NCBI GenBank assembly: GCA_000437375.1
Contig: FR898238.1
Location: 48,204-96,559, forward strand
Source: Eubacterium sp. CAG:841
GTDB taxonomy: Bacteria > Bacillota > Clostridia > Oscillospirales > CAG-272
Reading direction: 5' to 3'
Length of the DNA: 48,356 bases
Shown: one piece after another, positions 23,543 through 32,581 of the stretch
How positions within the stretch are numbered: the stretch's first letter is position 1
How the letters are laid out: each line of letters opens with the position of its first letter
Notes under the pieces: model-generated
What the model was told of the DNA's origin: nothing
Databases searched by the model: none
The model's input: the letters and a program-made list of their open reading frames with translations, nothing else
Made by a program: the position numbers and the translations under genes

Positions 23543-23570
23543 AAAAAACTCCTTTTTCGGGAAATTGGGG

Positions 23571-23599
23571 TTGCAATCGCGGAAAAGTTGCTGTATAAT
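23571..23599 (+). promoter_or_regulatory. ackA: Promoter of ackA
   Basis: TTGCAA (23571-23576) and TATAAT (23594-23599) with a 17-bp spacer, 71 bp before the ackA start codon. Confidence 0.75.
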
Positions 23600-23670
23600 A
23601 ATTTTTGTATGAATTTATTATACCGCTTAACATCCATTTAATCAAGCGGAAACGGAGGAAAAATCAAAAA

Positions 23671-24882
23671 ATGAAAGTACTTGTTGTAAACGCAGGAAGC
23701 TCGTCGCTTAAGTATCAGCTCTTCAACACCGACACAGCCGAAGTCCTTTCCAAAGGTATTTGCGAAAGAATCGGTATTGACGGTATCATCGAACACAAGC
23801 TTGCAGACGGAACAAAAATCAAAAACGAAATTGCAATGCCCAATCACGCCGTTGCAATGAAAACAGTAGTCGAATATCTAACAAATCCCGAATTCGGTTG
23901 CATAAAAGATATGAGCGAGATTGAAGCCGTAGGTCACCGCGTGGTGCATGGCGGTCCTTATTTCTTTGAAAGCTGCCTTGTAACCCCCGAAGTTCTTGAA
24001 AAGCTTGAACTCTGCCGCGACTTTGCTCCTCTTCACACAGGTGCGCACCTTATGGGCATAGAGGGTTGCACAGCCGTTATGCCGAACACCCCTCAGGTGC
24101 TTGTATTCGATACGGCATTCCATCAGACGATGCCCGAATACGCTTACACATATCCTATTCCCTATGAAATGATAGAAAAATACAAGATTCGTCGTTACGG
24201 TGCTCACGGAACATCCCACCGCTTTGTAGCAAGAGAAATGGCAAAGCTTATGGATAAACCCGTAGAAGAGACAAAGATCATCACCTGCCACATCGGCAAC
24301 GGCTCTTCAATATCCGCAGTAAAGGGCGGAAAGTGCATCGACACAACGATGGGCTTCACTCCTCTTGACGGTCTTGAAATGGGTACTCGTTGCGGCTCGA
24401 TAGATCCCGCGATCGTAACTTATATCATGAAAAAAGAAGGCTTCACTCCGGACGAGATGAGCGAGTTTATGAACAAGAAATGCGGTTTTCTCGGCATTTC
24501 CGGCTACTCCTCCGACAGCCGCGATATTGAAAAAGGAATTCTCGAAGGTAATCATCGCGCATACCTCGCCGCTTCCATACTTGCATATCAGGTAAAGAAA
24601 TACATCGGCGCGTTCACCGCAGCAATGGATGGTCTTGATGCCATCGTATTCACCGCGGGTATGGGCGAAAACAACCCCGAACTCCGCGAAAGAGTATGCA
24701 AGGATATGACATATTTCGGAATAGAAATAGACACCGAGCTCAACGCAAAGATGTTCCGTCAGCCGAATACCGTAAAGCTCTCAACGGAGAATTCAAAGGT
24801 TCTCGTTTACCTTCTTCCCACAAACGAAGAGCTTATGATAGCCTCCGATACGGAAGAAATCGTAAAGAAGCTCAAAAAATAA
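23671..24882 (+). CDS. ackA: Acetate kinase
   Basis: 403 residues from the ATG at 23671, which gives the family start MKVLVVNAGSSSLKYQLF. The frame is open to 23605, but no ribosome site is seen there, while GGAGG lies 12 bp before 23671. It makes ATP from acetyl phosphate in the last step of acetate fermentation. Motifs: GHRVVHGG, VFDTAFHQTMP, the phosphate-binding HIGNGSSISAV and FTAGMGENNP. No pta gene is next to it. It has its own promoter and terminator, so it is a single-gene unit. Confidence 0.96.
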   Translation: MKVLVVNAGSSSLKYQLFNTDTAEVLSKGICERIGIDGIIEHKLADGTKIKNEIAMPNHAVAMKTVVEYLTNPEFGCIKDMSEIEAVGHRVVHGGPYFFESCLVTPEVLEKLELCRDFAPLHTGAHLMGIEGCTAVMPNTPQVLVFDTAFHQTMPEYAYTYPIPYEMIEKYKIRRYGAHGTSHRFVAREMAKLMDKPVEETKIITCHIGNGSSISAVKGGKCIDTTMGFTPLDGLEMGTRCGSIDPAIVTYIMKKEGFTPDEMSEFMNKKCGFLGISGYSSDSRDIEKGILEGNHRAYLAASILAYQVKKYIGAFTAAMDGLDAIVFTAGMGENNPELRERVCKDMTYFGIEIDTELNAKMFRQPNTVKLSTENSKVLVYLLPTNEELMIASDTEEIVKKLKK

Positions 24883-24901
24883 TATAAAACATGAGCAAAA
24901 T

Positions 24902-24934
24902 GCGTCCGCAAAATAATCTGCGGACGCTTTTTTT
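24902..24934 (+). terminator. ackA: Terminator of ackA
   Basis: The stem GCGTCCGCA (24902-24910) pairs with TGCGGACGC (24919-24927), followed by seven T. Confidence 0.93.
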
Positions 24935-24945
24935 ACTTTTTTCTA

Positions 24946-24973
24946 TTGATATTTTTTTATAATATGATATACT
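24946..24973 (+). promoter_or_regulatory. Promoter of the Na+ decarboxylase operon
   Basis: TTGATA (24946-24951) and TATACT (24968-24973), 16-bp spacer. The 75-bp leader to the first start codon contains a small possible hairpin (GGGA...TCCC near 24990) of no known class. Confidence 0.6.
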
Positions 24974-25048
24974 ATGTATATGTATGTTGGGATAGATTGG
25001 TCCCGACCGAAAAAGCAAAACATTCAAAACCATGAAAGGAAATAAATT

Positions 25049-26425
25049 ATGGCACAAAGTACCCAGAAATTGCGCGAGATAATCAATGCCCGTCGTTCGG
25101 AAGCTTCCGCAGAGCTTGAAAAAGCCGGAAAACTTACCGCACGCGCCCGCATGGATATTATCTTCGACGAAGGAACATTTGCGGAAGTCGGCGCTTTTAT
25201 CGGCGGCGACAGCGACGAGGACTTCTGCCCCGTTGTAACCGGCTACGGTTCGATTGACGGACTTTTGGTATTCGCTTTCTCGCAGGATTATTCCCGTCTG
25301 CACGGAGCGATGGGAAAGGCACACGCAAAGAAAATCTGCAAAATCATCGAGATGGCACTGGAGGTAAACGCCCCCGTTATCGGCGTTTTTGACAGCGCAG
25401 GTGCGAAAATCGACGAAGGCTCGGACGCCCTCAACGCTTGCGGAGAGGTCATTTCCTCTCTCGCGTTCTCCAAGGGCATGATACCGACGATTGCGGTCGT
25501 AGCCGGTCCGTGCGGAGGTGCGGGAGCCGTTGCCGCCTCCCTTTGCGACGTAATAATCGTTGCCGAAAAGACAGGCTCTCTTTATATGGTTCCCTCCTCA
25601 ATGCTCGAAGACAAAACTCTCGGCAAACCCGAAAAGCTCGCAGAAACGGGCGTTTCGGCTATCACGGCAAAGGACGATGCGGCAGCTTGTCTTGCCGCAA
25701 GAGATCTCTGCAAATATTTCACTCCCGAAATGATAACTACGGACGACGGCAACAGAGCGTTTGACGCTTCCGTATTTGAAAATCCGAAATATGACGTTCA
25801 CTCTGTCATCGGAAGTCTTTTTGACGCAGGCAGCTTTACGGAGCTTTTCGCAAAACGCGCTCCGCAGATGACGGTCGGTCTTGCCTCGATGAACGGCAGA
25901 GTCTGCGGTGTCATCGCAAACAATCCGTCTTTCAAGGACGGCAAAATGTGTCCCGGCGCCTGCGAAAAGGCAGTAAAATTGATAAAGCTCTGTCGCACCA
26001 TCGACGTCCCCGTCGTCACTCTTGTGGACGGTGTCGGCGTCGGCACGACGGATAAAATAGAAATCGGCGGCGTTGCCGGTAAACTCGCAGAGCTTGCCAT
26101 GGCATATTCGGCGTCTGCCCGCAAGGTGACAGTCATAACGGGCGAAGCCTACGGAACGGCATATTCCGTTCTCGGCTCAAAGGCGCTCGGTGCAGACTTT
26201 GTCCTCGCCCTCGACCGCGCGAAGATATCGCCGATGAATCCCGTATCCGCCGTTGAATTTCTCGGCGAGGTTTATGATGAATCAAAAGTAAAAGAAATCG
26301 CCGATAAGTGGGCAAGTGAAAACGCTTCTCCTCTCGAAGCCGCAAAAAAAGGCTACGTTGATGATATAATCGAAGCTTCGGAACTTCGCGCAAGAGTGGC
26401 TTCTGCGCTTGAAATGTTTGCATAA
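25049..26425 (+). CDS. Carboxyltransferase subunit (MmdA/PccB-like) of a biotin-dependent decarboxylase
   Basis: 458 residues with two crotonase-fold carboxyltransferase halves (about 30-230 and 240-458). Motifs are GVFDSAGAKIDEGSDAL and GPCGGAGAVAASL in the N-half, where they form an oxyanion hole, and GEAYGTAYSVLGSKALGAD in the C-half. It should transfer CO2 between an acyl-CoA (methylmalonyl-CoA, glutaconyl-CoA or similar) and biotin. It is about 50 residues shorter than typical MmdA, and the usual DSGGARIQEG reads DSAGAKIDEG, so the acyl-CoA is uncertain. It heads an operon with gamma/delta-type, biotin, beta and alpha (5S-like) subunits. Good ribosome site AAAGGA. Confidence 0.85.
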   Translation: MAQSTQKLREIINARRSEASAELEKAGKLTARARMDIIFDEGTFAEVGAFIGGDSDEDFCPVVTGYGSIDGLLVFAFSQDYSRLHGAMGKAHAKKICKIIEMALEVNAPVIGVFDSAGAKIDEGSDALNACGEVISSLAFSKGMIPTIAVVAGPCGGAGAVAASLCDVIIVAEKTGSLYMVPSSMLEDKTLGKPEKLAETGVSAITAKDDAAACLAARDLCKYFTPEMITTDDGNRAFDASVFENPKYDVHSVIGSLFDAGSFTELFAKRAPQMTVGLASMNGRVCGVIANNPSFKDGKMCPGACEKAVKLIKLCRTIDVPVVTLVDGVGVGTTDKIEIGGVAGKLAELAMAYSASARKVTVITGEAYGTAYSVLGSKALGADFVLALDRAKISPMNPVSAVEFLGEVYDESKVKEIADKWASENASPLEAAKKGYVDDIIEASELRARVASALEMFA

Positions 26426-26438
26426 GGAGGTAGCTTCA

Positions 26439-26756
26439 ATGCCTATGCTTCTTATGGTTGAAAACGCGGTCGGTCTCGGACTTCAGACTCTCGGTCTCGG
26501 TATGCTTATGGTGCTCGGCATAATCGCCCTGCTCTATATCGTACTTAAAATTCTTATTCCTGTCTTCTCCGCAATAAGCGCAAAGAAGGAAAAGAAATCA
26601 AAGTCGGAATCTCCCGCGCCCGCACCGATAGCGACTGTCGCTCCTTCGTCCGATGACGAAAGCGAAACCGTTGCCGCAATAATAGCCGCAATCGCGGCAT
26701 ATGAAGGAAAAGCTCCGGAGAACTTCCGCGTTGTTTCCTTTAAGAAAAGATTTTAA
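26439..26756 (+). CDS. OadG/MmdD-type small membrane subunit
   Basis: 105 residues from the ATG at 26439, which has a perfect AAGGAGG 8 bp upstream. One N-terminal transmembrane helix (about 10-42, GLGLQTLGLGMLMVLGIIALLYIVLKI) is followed by a Lys-rich stop-transfer and a charged, Pro/Ala-rich cytoplasmic linker. The C-terminus ends in VAAIIAAIAAYEGK, the short helix typical of this subunit family. It assembles the decarboxylase on the membrane by binding the beta subunit and the carboxyltransferase. Confidence 0.85.
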   Translation: MPMLLMVENAVGLGLQTLGLGMLMVLGIIALLYIVLKILIPVFSAISAKKEKKSKSESPAPAPIATVAPSSDDESETVAAIIAAIAAYEGKAPENFRVVSFKKRF

Positions 26757-26774
26757 TTTACGGAGGATATTATA

Positions 26775-27140
26775 ATGAAAAGATACACAGTAACTGTAAA
26801 CGGCAAAACATATGATGTAACCGTTGAAGAAACAGGCGCGGCAGCTTCCGCTCCCATAGCAAAGCAGCCTGCAACAGCACCGACCCCCGCAGCAACTGCA
26901 CCTGCGCCCGCAGCAGCTCCCGCAGGCGGAAAAGTAAACGTAAACGCTCCGATGCCCGGAACGGTTCTTAAAATGAACGTAGCCTCCGGCGCGACAGTAA
27001 AGAAAGGCGATATCCTCTGCGTTCTTGAAGCAATGAAGATGGAAAATGAGATCACTGCTCCCGACAACGGCACAGTAACATACGCAATTGCAAAAGGCTC
27101 CACAGTAAAGACAGGCGACCTCCTCGTTTCACTTTCCTGA
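26775..27140 (+). CDS. Biotin carrier (biotinyl/lipoyl domain) subunit
   Basis: 121 residues. A short N-terminal strand (KRYTVTVNGKTYDVTVEE) is followed by an Ala/Pro-rich flexible linker (about 25-55), then a biotinyl domain. The biotinylated lysine is in LEAMKMENEI (about Lys89). It swings carboxybiotin between the carboxyltransferases and the membrane beta subunit. It is the only biotin carrier in this operon and so must serve both carboxyltransferase subunits. Confidence 0.93.
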   Translation: MKRYTVTVNGKTYDVTVEETGAAASAPIAKQPATAPTPAATAPAPAAAPAGGKVNVNAPMPGTVLKMNVASGATVKKGDILCVLEAMKMENEITAPDNGTVTYAIAKGSTVKTGDLLVSLS

Positions 27141-27177
27141 ATTTTCAGATAAAAATGAAAAACGGAGGTGAACTTTC

Positions 27178-28368
27178 TTGATCGAATTTCTCGAAAAAAT
27201 ATGGGAATCGACAGGTCTTCACCAATTTCAGCTTGACTCGTCCCTTCTCATAAAAACACTTATAATGTACGTCATCATCGGCGTACTCGTATACCTTGCG
27301 ATCGTTAAAGGCTTTGAGCCGCTGCTCCTTTTGCCGATTGCTTTCGGTATGCTCCTTGCGAACATTCCGGGTGCAAACCTTTTCCACTCGGATCTGTTCA
27401 TCAGCAGCGATCCGAACTTTGAATTTTCAATACTCAACGTCATAAAGAAAGGCAACCTCATAGACTTTCTCTATCTCGGAGTAAAGCTCGGAATTTATCC
27501 GTCACTGATATTCCTCGGCGTCGGCGCTATGACAGATTTCTCTCCCCTTATTGCAGACCCTAAGCGTCTCTTTATGGGCGGAACGGCACAGCTCGGCGTA
27601 TTTGCCGCATTTGCCGGTGCACTTCTTCTCGGCTTCACAGTTGAAGAAGCTGCCGCTATCGGTATAATCGGCGGAGCTGACGGTCCTACGGCTATTCTTG
27701 TAACAAAAATCCTCGCTCCGCACAGACTCGGCGCAATAGCAATTGCCGCTTATTCGTATATGGCGCTGATTCCTATGATCCAGCCGCCGATAATGAGGCT
27801 CCTTACAACGAAAAAAGAGCGCGCAATAAAAATGGAACAGCTTCGTTCCGTTTCAAAGCTTGAGCTTGTCGCTTTCCCGATAATCGTTACCGTTCTCGTT
27901 TCGATAATCCTTCCCGACGCCGCTCCGCTCATAGGCTTCCTTATGTTCGGCAACCTGCTAACCGTTTCCGGCGTTACGGACAGAATCTCAAAAGCCGCTC
28001 AGAATGAGCTTATGAATATCGTTACGATCTTCCTCGGAGTTTCCGTCGGCGCTACGGCAAATGCAGAAAACTTCCTGTCACTGCCTACGCTGATGATAAT
28101 CGGTCTCGGTCTTTGCGCGTTTATGCTCTCAACTGTCGGCGGAGTTCTCGGCGGCAAGTTCATGTGCTGGATAACTCACGGAAAGATCAATCCTCTTATC
28201 GGTGCCGCAGGCGTTTCCGCAGTTCCTATGGCTGCACGTGTTGCTCAGAAGGTCGGCAGAGAGGAAAACCCAGACAACTATCTTCTTATGCACGCAATGG
28301 GACCGAACGTCGCAGGCGTTATCGGTTCGGCTATCGCGGCGGGAGTATTCCTTGCCCTGTTCAAATAA
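27178..28368 (+). CDS. oadB: Na+-translocating decarboxylase beta subunit
   Basis: 396 residues, integral membrane protein with about nine or more hydrophobic segments. The start is TTG at 27178, supported by GGAGGTGA 7 bp upstream. Family motifs are GIIGGADGPTAI (the conserved Gly/Asp region in the Na+ channel), FLMFGNLLTVSGVTDR and GVSVGATANAENFL near the C-terminus. It decarboxylates carboxybiotin and pumps Na+ outward, which conserves energy without ATP. It is usually shared by oxaloacetate, methylmalonyl-CoA and glutaconyl-CoA decarboxylases. Confidence 0.93.
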   Translation: MIEFLEKIWESTGLHQFQLDSSLLIKTLIMYVIIGVLVYLAIVKGFEPLLLLPIAFGMLLANIPGANLFHSDLFISSDPNFEFSILNVIKKGNLIDFLYLGVKLGIYPSLIFLGVGAMTDFSPLIADPKRLFMGGTAQLGVFAAFAGALLLGFTVEEAAAIGIIGGADGPTAILVTKILAPHRLGAIAIAAYSYMALIPMIQPPIMRLLTTKKERAIKMEQLRSVSKLELVAFPIIVTVLVSIILPDAAPLIGFLMFGNLLTVSGVTDRISKAAQNELMNIVTIFLGVSVGATANAENFLSLPTLMIIGLGLCAFMLSTVGGVLGGKFMCWITHGKINPLIGAAGVSAVPMAARVAQKVGREENPDNYLLMHAMGPNVAGVIGSAIAAGVFLALFK

Positions 28369-28394
28369 TTGGCGAAAGGTAATAAGGTATAAAT

Positions 28395-29792
28395 ATGGCT
28401 AAAGTTAAAATTTGTGAAACCGTTCTCCGCGACGCGCATCAGTCGCTCGTCGCAACGAGAATGACAATGGACCAGATGGCTCCCATCCTCGAACAGATGG
28501 ATAAAGTCGGTTATTATTCCCTTGAAGCATGGGGCGGCGCGACATTCGACGCATGCATCCGTTTTCTCGGCGAAGATCCGTGGGACAGACTGCGCAAGAT
28601 AAGAGCAGCAGTTAAAAACACAAAACTCCAGATGCTGTTCAGAGGTCAGAACATTCTCGGCTACCGTCACTATGCGGACGACGTTGTCGAATACTTTGTT
28701 CAGAAGTCCATTGCAAACGGCATTGATATCATCAGAATTTTTGACGCTCTCAACGATCCCCGCAACCTTGAAACGGCAATAAAAGCCACCATAAAAGAAG
28801 GCGGTCACGTTCAGGCGGCTATAAGCTACACAACCAGCCCTGTTCACACGAACGAAAAGTTTGCACAGTACGCAAAACAGCTTGAAAGCATGGGCGCAAA
28901 CTCTATCTGCATAAAGGATATGGCGGGACTTCTCACACCTTATGCTGCATATGACCTTGTAAAGAAAGTAAAAGCCGCTGTGTCAGTACCCGTTGAGCTT
29001 CATACTCACTACACATCCGGTCTTGCTTCAATGACGCTTCTCAAAGCGATCGAAGCCGGTTGCGACATAGTTGACACGGCAATCTCTCCCCTTGCAATGG
29101 GAACGAGTCAGCCGCCCACAGAGTCGCTCGTAGCCGCTCTTGCCGGCACAGAATACGACACAGGTCTCGATCTCGAAAAACTTCAGCCCATAGCAGATCA
29201 CTTCACAAAGGTGCGCGAGCAGTTCATCAAAGACGGTCTTCTCGACCCGAAGGTTCTGAAAGTAAACGTAAATACGCTTCGTTATCAGGTTCCGGGCGGA
29301 ATGTTCTCAAACCTCATCTCCCAGCTCAAACAGGCGGGAAAGAGTGAACTTCTCTCCGAGGTTCTTGCGGAAGTACCGAACGTTCGTAAAGACGCCGGTT
29401 ATCCTCCGCTTGTAACACCCAGCTCACAGATAGTAGGCACGCAGGCAGTGTTCAATGTTATCGGCGGCGAGCGTTACAAGATGGTAACAAAAGAATTCAA
29501 AGGACTTGTTCGCGGAGAATACGGCAAAACACCTGTTGAAATTTCTCCCGAATTCAGAAAGCAGATAATCGGAAATGAAAAGCCGATAACCTGCCGCCCC
29601 GCAGATATGCTCAAACCTGAGCTTGCAAGCCTTCGCGAGGCTGTAAAGCCTTGGGCTATTCAGGATGAAGACGTCCTGACATATGCTCTGTTTGAACAGG
29701 TAGCGGTTAAATTTTTTGAAGCAAGAAAAGCAAAGCTCCACGCTCTCGATTCCGAAAACGCGGACTTCAGCAACAAAATCCACACTGTATAA
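28395..29792 (+). CDS. oadA: Oxaloacetate decarboxylase alpha / transcarboxylase 5S-type subunit (no biotin domain)
   Basis: 465 residues. A TIM-barrel carboxyltransferase (about 1-270) with ETVLRDAHQSL (metal-binding Asp), the lysine in CIKDMAGLL and the metal-binding histidines in ELHTHYTSG. The PYC/OAD helical domain follows (about 290-465), with QVPGGMFSNL and GVYGKTP-like GEYGKTPVEI. The fused biotinyl domain of classical OadA is absent because the operon supplies biotin as a separate protein. It should carboxylate pyruvate or decarboxylate oxaloacetate. With the first gene, the set has the parts of a 12S+5S+1.3S transcarboxylase as well as a Na+ pump. Confidence 0.93.
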   Translation: MAKVKICETVLRDAHQSLVATRMTMDQMAPILEQMDKVGYYSLEAWGGATFDACIRFLGEDPWDRLRKIRAAVKNTKLQMLFRGQNILGYRHYADDVVEYFVQKSIANGIDIIRIFDALNDPRNLETAIKATIKEGGHVQAAISYTTSPVHTNEKFAQYAKQLESMGANSICIKDMAGLLTPYAAYDLVKKVKAAVSVPVELHTHYTSGLASMTLLKAIEAGCDIVDTAISPLAMGTSQPPTESLVAALAGTEYDTGLDLEKLQPIADHFTKVREQFIKDGLLDPKVLKVNVNTLRYQVPGGMFSNLISQLKQAGKSELLSEVLAEVPNVRKDAGYPPLVTPSSQIVGTQAVFNVIGGERYKMVTKEFKGLVRGEYGKTPVEISPEFRKQIIGNEKPITCRPADMLKPELASLREAVKPWAIQDEDVLTYALFEQVAVKFFEARKAKLHALDSENADFSNKIHTV

Positions 29793-29816
29793 ATTTTTTC
29801 GGGTTGGTGATATCCT

Positions 29817-30806
29817 TTGACAATATCGTGCGAATTGTTTTCGTCCGCTCCTTTTCCGATAATCGTAACAGATAAATACGGAAAAGTAATATACAAAAAT
29901 GAAAGCACAAGAAAGCATCTTCCCAAAGTCAGGTGCGGCGCAAAGATAGCTCCGCATCTGACAAATCCGGAAGAAGTGTTTTCCGGCGTTGAAAACTTCA
30001 CCGTTTTTACTAACGTCACCCCATATTCAAGAGCTTTTGTTTTCAGAAAGACCGCAAAGGACGGTCTGTATCTTGTTTTCTCTTTATTTTCTGTTCTTCA
30101 ATCGTGTGATATAGAAAATATAAAGCCTGTCATGTCTGCGGCATCCGAAGCCGAACTTTTCGGAATAAAGCCTCCGGACAATTTGCCGAGTAGCGCCATG
30201 ATAAGACTTTACGGAGATATAGATAAGTTTATGGAGGATATGCGCTTCGACTTTGATTGCCAAAAAGCTATATTCGATATAGAAAATATTCTCCGTCCTT
30301 TATCATCAAAGCTTGGCGGAGCCTTTCGCGCAAGAGGGATAAGCATCCACACCGAAACTGACAGAAGTGTGGCATGCAACCGTTACTGCGTCATCACTCC
30401 GCGAGCAACTGTGTTTATCATATCCAGAATGATATATGCGGCGGCTCGCTGTACCGAAAGCGGCAGGGTTCTACTCCGCGCGACGTACAATGATGCTTCA
30501 AACTCCATTGAAATTACGGTAATAACCAAAAGTCATGCAAAGCCTGTCAGCGGAGAGATAACCGACCTTGCGCCGGAATGTATTTTCGAAGCTGGAATTT
30601 TCTCCTCGCTTTCCGAAAACGCACGACCAAAGATATTTTCCGATGGCATGGAAGACATGATAATTTCTCTTGAACTTCCCTGCGCCAACAGCTTTGATAA
30701 ACTCACCGTATACAACACCTTTGCAGGGTTCGACGCACTCGGAGAATACATAAATAAAAGTGTTGCGGAAATTTCCGAAATGCTTAAAAAATCAAAAAAG
30801 CAATAA
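29817..30806 (+). CDS. Orphan PAS-like signalling protein, unknown output
   Basis: 329 residues from a TTG start. No upstream alternative is possible because a stop lies 9 bp before it, and GGTGAT supplies a weak ribosome site. The N-terminus SSAPFPIIVTDKYGKVIYKN looks like the start of a PAS domain (about 5-110). The middle contains a helix-rich segment with FDIENILRPLSSKLGG, which recalls the dimerisation helix of a histidine kinase but has no phosphoacceptor His. The C-terminal part (about 190-300) has strand-helix patterning that could be a degenerate HATPase fold. No N/G boxes are seen. It follows the decarboxylase operon by 24 bp and ends at a terminator. I do not recognise the family. 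Regulation of the operon is a guess from position only. Confidence 0.55.
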   Translation: MTISCELFSSAPFPIIVTDKYGKVIYKNESTRKHLPKVRCGAKIAPHLTNPEEVFSGVENFTVFTNVTPYSRAFVFRKTAKDGLYLVFSLFSVLQSCDIENIKPVMSAASEAELFGIKPPDNLPSSAMIRLYGDIDKFMEDMRFDFDCQKAIFDIENILRPLSSKLGGAFRARGISIHTETDRSVACNRYCVITPRATVFIISRMIYAAARCTESGRVLLRATYNDASNSIEITVITKSHAKPVSGEITDLAPECIFEAGIFSSLSENARPKIFSDGMEDMIISLELPCANSFDKLTVYNTFAGFDALGEYINKSVAEISEMLKKSKKQ

Positions 30807-30810
30807 TCGA

Positions 30811-30837
30811 AAAAACCTCGCGTATGCGAGGGTTTTT
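30811..30837 (+). terminator. Terminator after the decarboxylase operon
   Basis: The stem AAAAACCTCGC (30811-30821) pairs with 30826-30836, loop GTAT, followed by T. The ABC gene starts only 20 bp later, so it may rely on readthrough or on an internal promoter that I cannot see. Confidence 0.8.
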
Positions 30838-30856
30838 ACGAAAGGAATTTTAAAAA

Positions 30857-32581
30857 ATGAAACTTATGCTGCGTTATCTTAAGCCCTTTTACGGCAAAAT
30901 GGGCATAGGACTTACGATAAAAACGTTCGGCACACTGGTAGAACTTGCGCTTCCGTACATACTTAGCATAATTCTTCGTGACGTTGTAGCCACAGAAAAT
31001 GTGTGGCGTATCGTTTTATGGGGACTTATAATGATGTTTTGTGCGGCACTCGCCTGTGCCTGCAATATCTGTGCAAACCGAATGGCAGCAAAGACTGCAA
31101 GCAACTTTGCACAATCGCTGAGAAGTGATCTGTTCTCAAAAACGATGCGACTTTCTCCGTCGCAAACAGATAATTTTACCATTCCGTCGCTTGAATCCAG
31201 AATAACAACCGATACGTACAATCTGCACCACTTTGTGAATATGATGCAGAGAATGGGCGTCCGTGCGCCGATACTTCTGATCGGCGGAATTGCGATAACG
31301 CTTTTTATGGACAGCTACCTCGCCCTCGCAATGATAGCTGTCCTGCCGTTTATTTTCATCACCGTATATTTCATTTCAAAAAAGGGCGTTCCGCTTTACA
31401 CAAAGGTTCAGCACTCCGTTGACAAAATGACAAGAGTTGTACGTGAGGATTCGCAGGGCATACGGGTTATCAAAGCACTTTCAAAGTCCGAGCACGAGCA
31501 CGACCGCTTTGACAAAGTAAACAAAAATCTTGTTTCCGATGAGCTTCGCGCGGGAATAACAATGGGTGCCGTAAACCCCGTTATGACAGTCCTTATGAAT
31601 CTCGGAATAGTTGCGGTAATAGCGCTGAGTGCTTCTCGCGTTCAGGGCGGAAAGTCCGATCCCGAAACGGTAATTGCGTTTATGCAATATTTTACGCTGA
31701 TATCAATGGCTATGATGAGCGTTACAAGAATTTTTGTTATGTATACAAAAAGCTCCGCTTCGGCAAAAAGAATAGCGGAAGTACTTGACTCCGGAAAGGA
31801 TATTACACTAAAAAGCGAAGAAGAATTTCCCTCTGTAAAGTCGGACGCTTTCATTTCGGCAAAGGATATATGTTTTTCCTACGAAAAGAACAAAAATGAT
31901 ATAAGTCATGTTTCGTTTGAAATTTCAAAGGGCGGTTCTCTCGGAATAATAGGCGCTACCGGCAGCGGAAAGTCAACTCTTATAAAGCTTATAATGCGCT
32001 TCTACGATGTTGACAGCGGCGGAATATATATAGACGGGCGCGATATACGTACAATACCGCAAAGCGAGCTTTACGGTAAATTCGGCGTAGCAATGCAAAG
32101 TGATTTCCTGTATACCGATACAATAGAAGAAAATATCCGCTTCGGGCGCGATCTTTCGCACGATGAAATAACAGCGGCAGCAAAAACAGCGCAGGCACAT
32201 GATTTCATCTCCGCTTTTCCCGAAGGATATTCCCATATGCTCGCACAGCACGGAACGAATATTTCCGGTGGTCAAAAACAGCGTATCCTTATTTCACGCG
32301 CGCTCGCCGCAAAACCGGAAATACTTATTCTTGATGACAGCTCCTCCGCGCTCGACTACAAAACGGACTCAAATCTTCGTCGCGCGCTCAAAGAGAATAT
32401 GCATGGCACGACGGTCATAACCGTCGCCCAGCGAGTAAGCTCCGTTAAAAACTGCGATACCGTAATGGTTCTTGACGGAGGACAGATAATAGGCGCAGGC
32501 ACACACGAAGAACTTTTGGAAAGCTGCCCTGTCTACAAGGAAATAAGCGATTCGCAGATGGGAGGTGCCTTCGTTGAATAA
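30857..32581 (+). CDS. ABC exporter half-transporter, degenerate-site subunit
   Basis: 574 residues: six transmembrane helices (about 15-300) fused to an ATPase domain (about 330-574). Walker A is GATGSGKST (366-374) and the signature is ISGGQKQR. Walker B is ILILDD, with Asp494 where the catalytic Glu belongs, and the H-loop position is Gln (VAQR, Gln525). This half therefore has a non-catalytic set, typical of one partner in heterodimeric exporters such as LmrCD/BmrCD/TM287-288. The substrate is unknown; drugs, lipids or peptides are possible. The next gene encodes the partner. Confidence 0.93.
   Translation: MKLMLRYLKPFYGKMGIGLTIKTFGTLVELALPYILSIILRDVVATENVWRIVLWGLIMMFCAALACACNICANRMAAKTASNFAQSLRSDLFSKTMRLSPSQTDNFTIPSLESRITTDTYNLHHFVNMMQRMGVRAPILLIGGIAITLFMDSYLALAMIAVLPFIFITVYFISKKGVPLYTKVQHSVDKMTRVVREDSQGIRVIKALSKSEHEHDRFDKVNKNLVSDELRAGITMGAVNPVMTVLMNLGIVAVIALSASRVQGGKSDPETVIAFMQYFTLISMAMMSVTRIFVMYTKSSASAKRIAEVLDSGKDITLKSEEEFPSVKSDAFISAKDICFSYEKNKNDISHVSFEISKGGSLGIIGATGSGKSTLIKLIMRFYDVDSGGIYIDGRDIRTIPQSELYGKFGVAMQSDFLYTDTIEENIRFGRDLSHDEITAAAKTAQAHDFISAFPEGYSHMLAQHGTNISGGQKQRILISRALAAKPEILILDDSSSALDYKTDSNLRRALKENMHGTTVITVAQRVSSVKNCDTVMVLDGGQIIGAGTHEELLESCPVYKEISDSQMGGAFVE

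Noticed and set aside
24974..25048. Possible riboswitch in the decarboxylase operon leader
   Set aside because: The leader is only about 70 nt, with one small weak stem, and no known aptamer motif was seen.
25049..26425. Acetyl-CoA carboxylase beta/alpha fusion
   Set aside because: The neighbours encode OadB-, OadG- and OadA-type subunits and there is no biotin carboxylase, so a decarboxylase or transcarboxylase role fits better.
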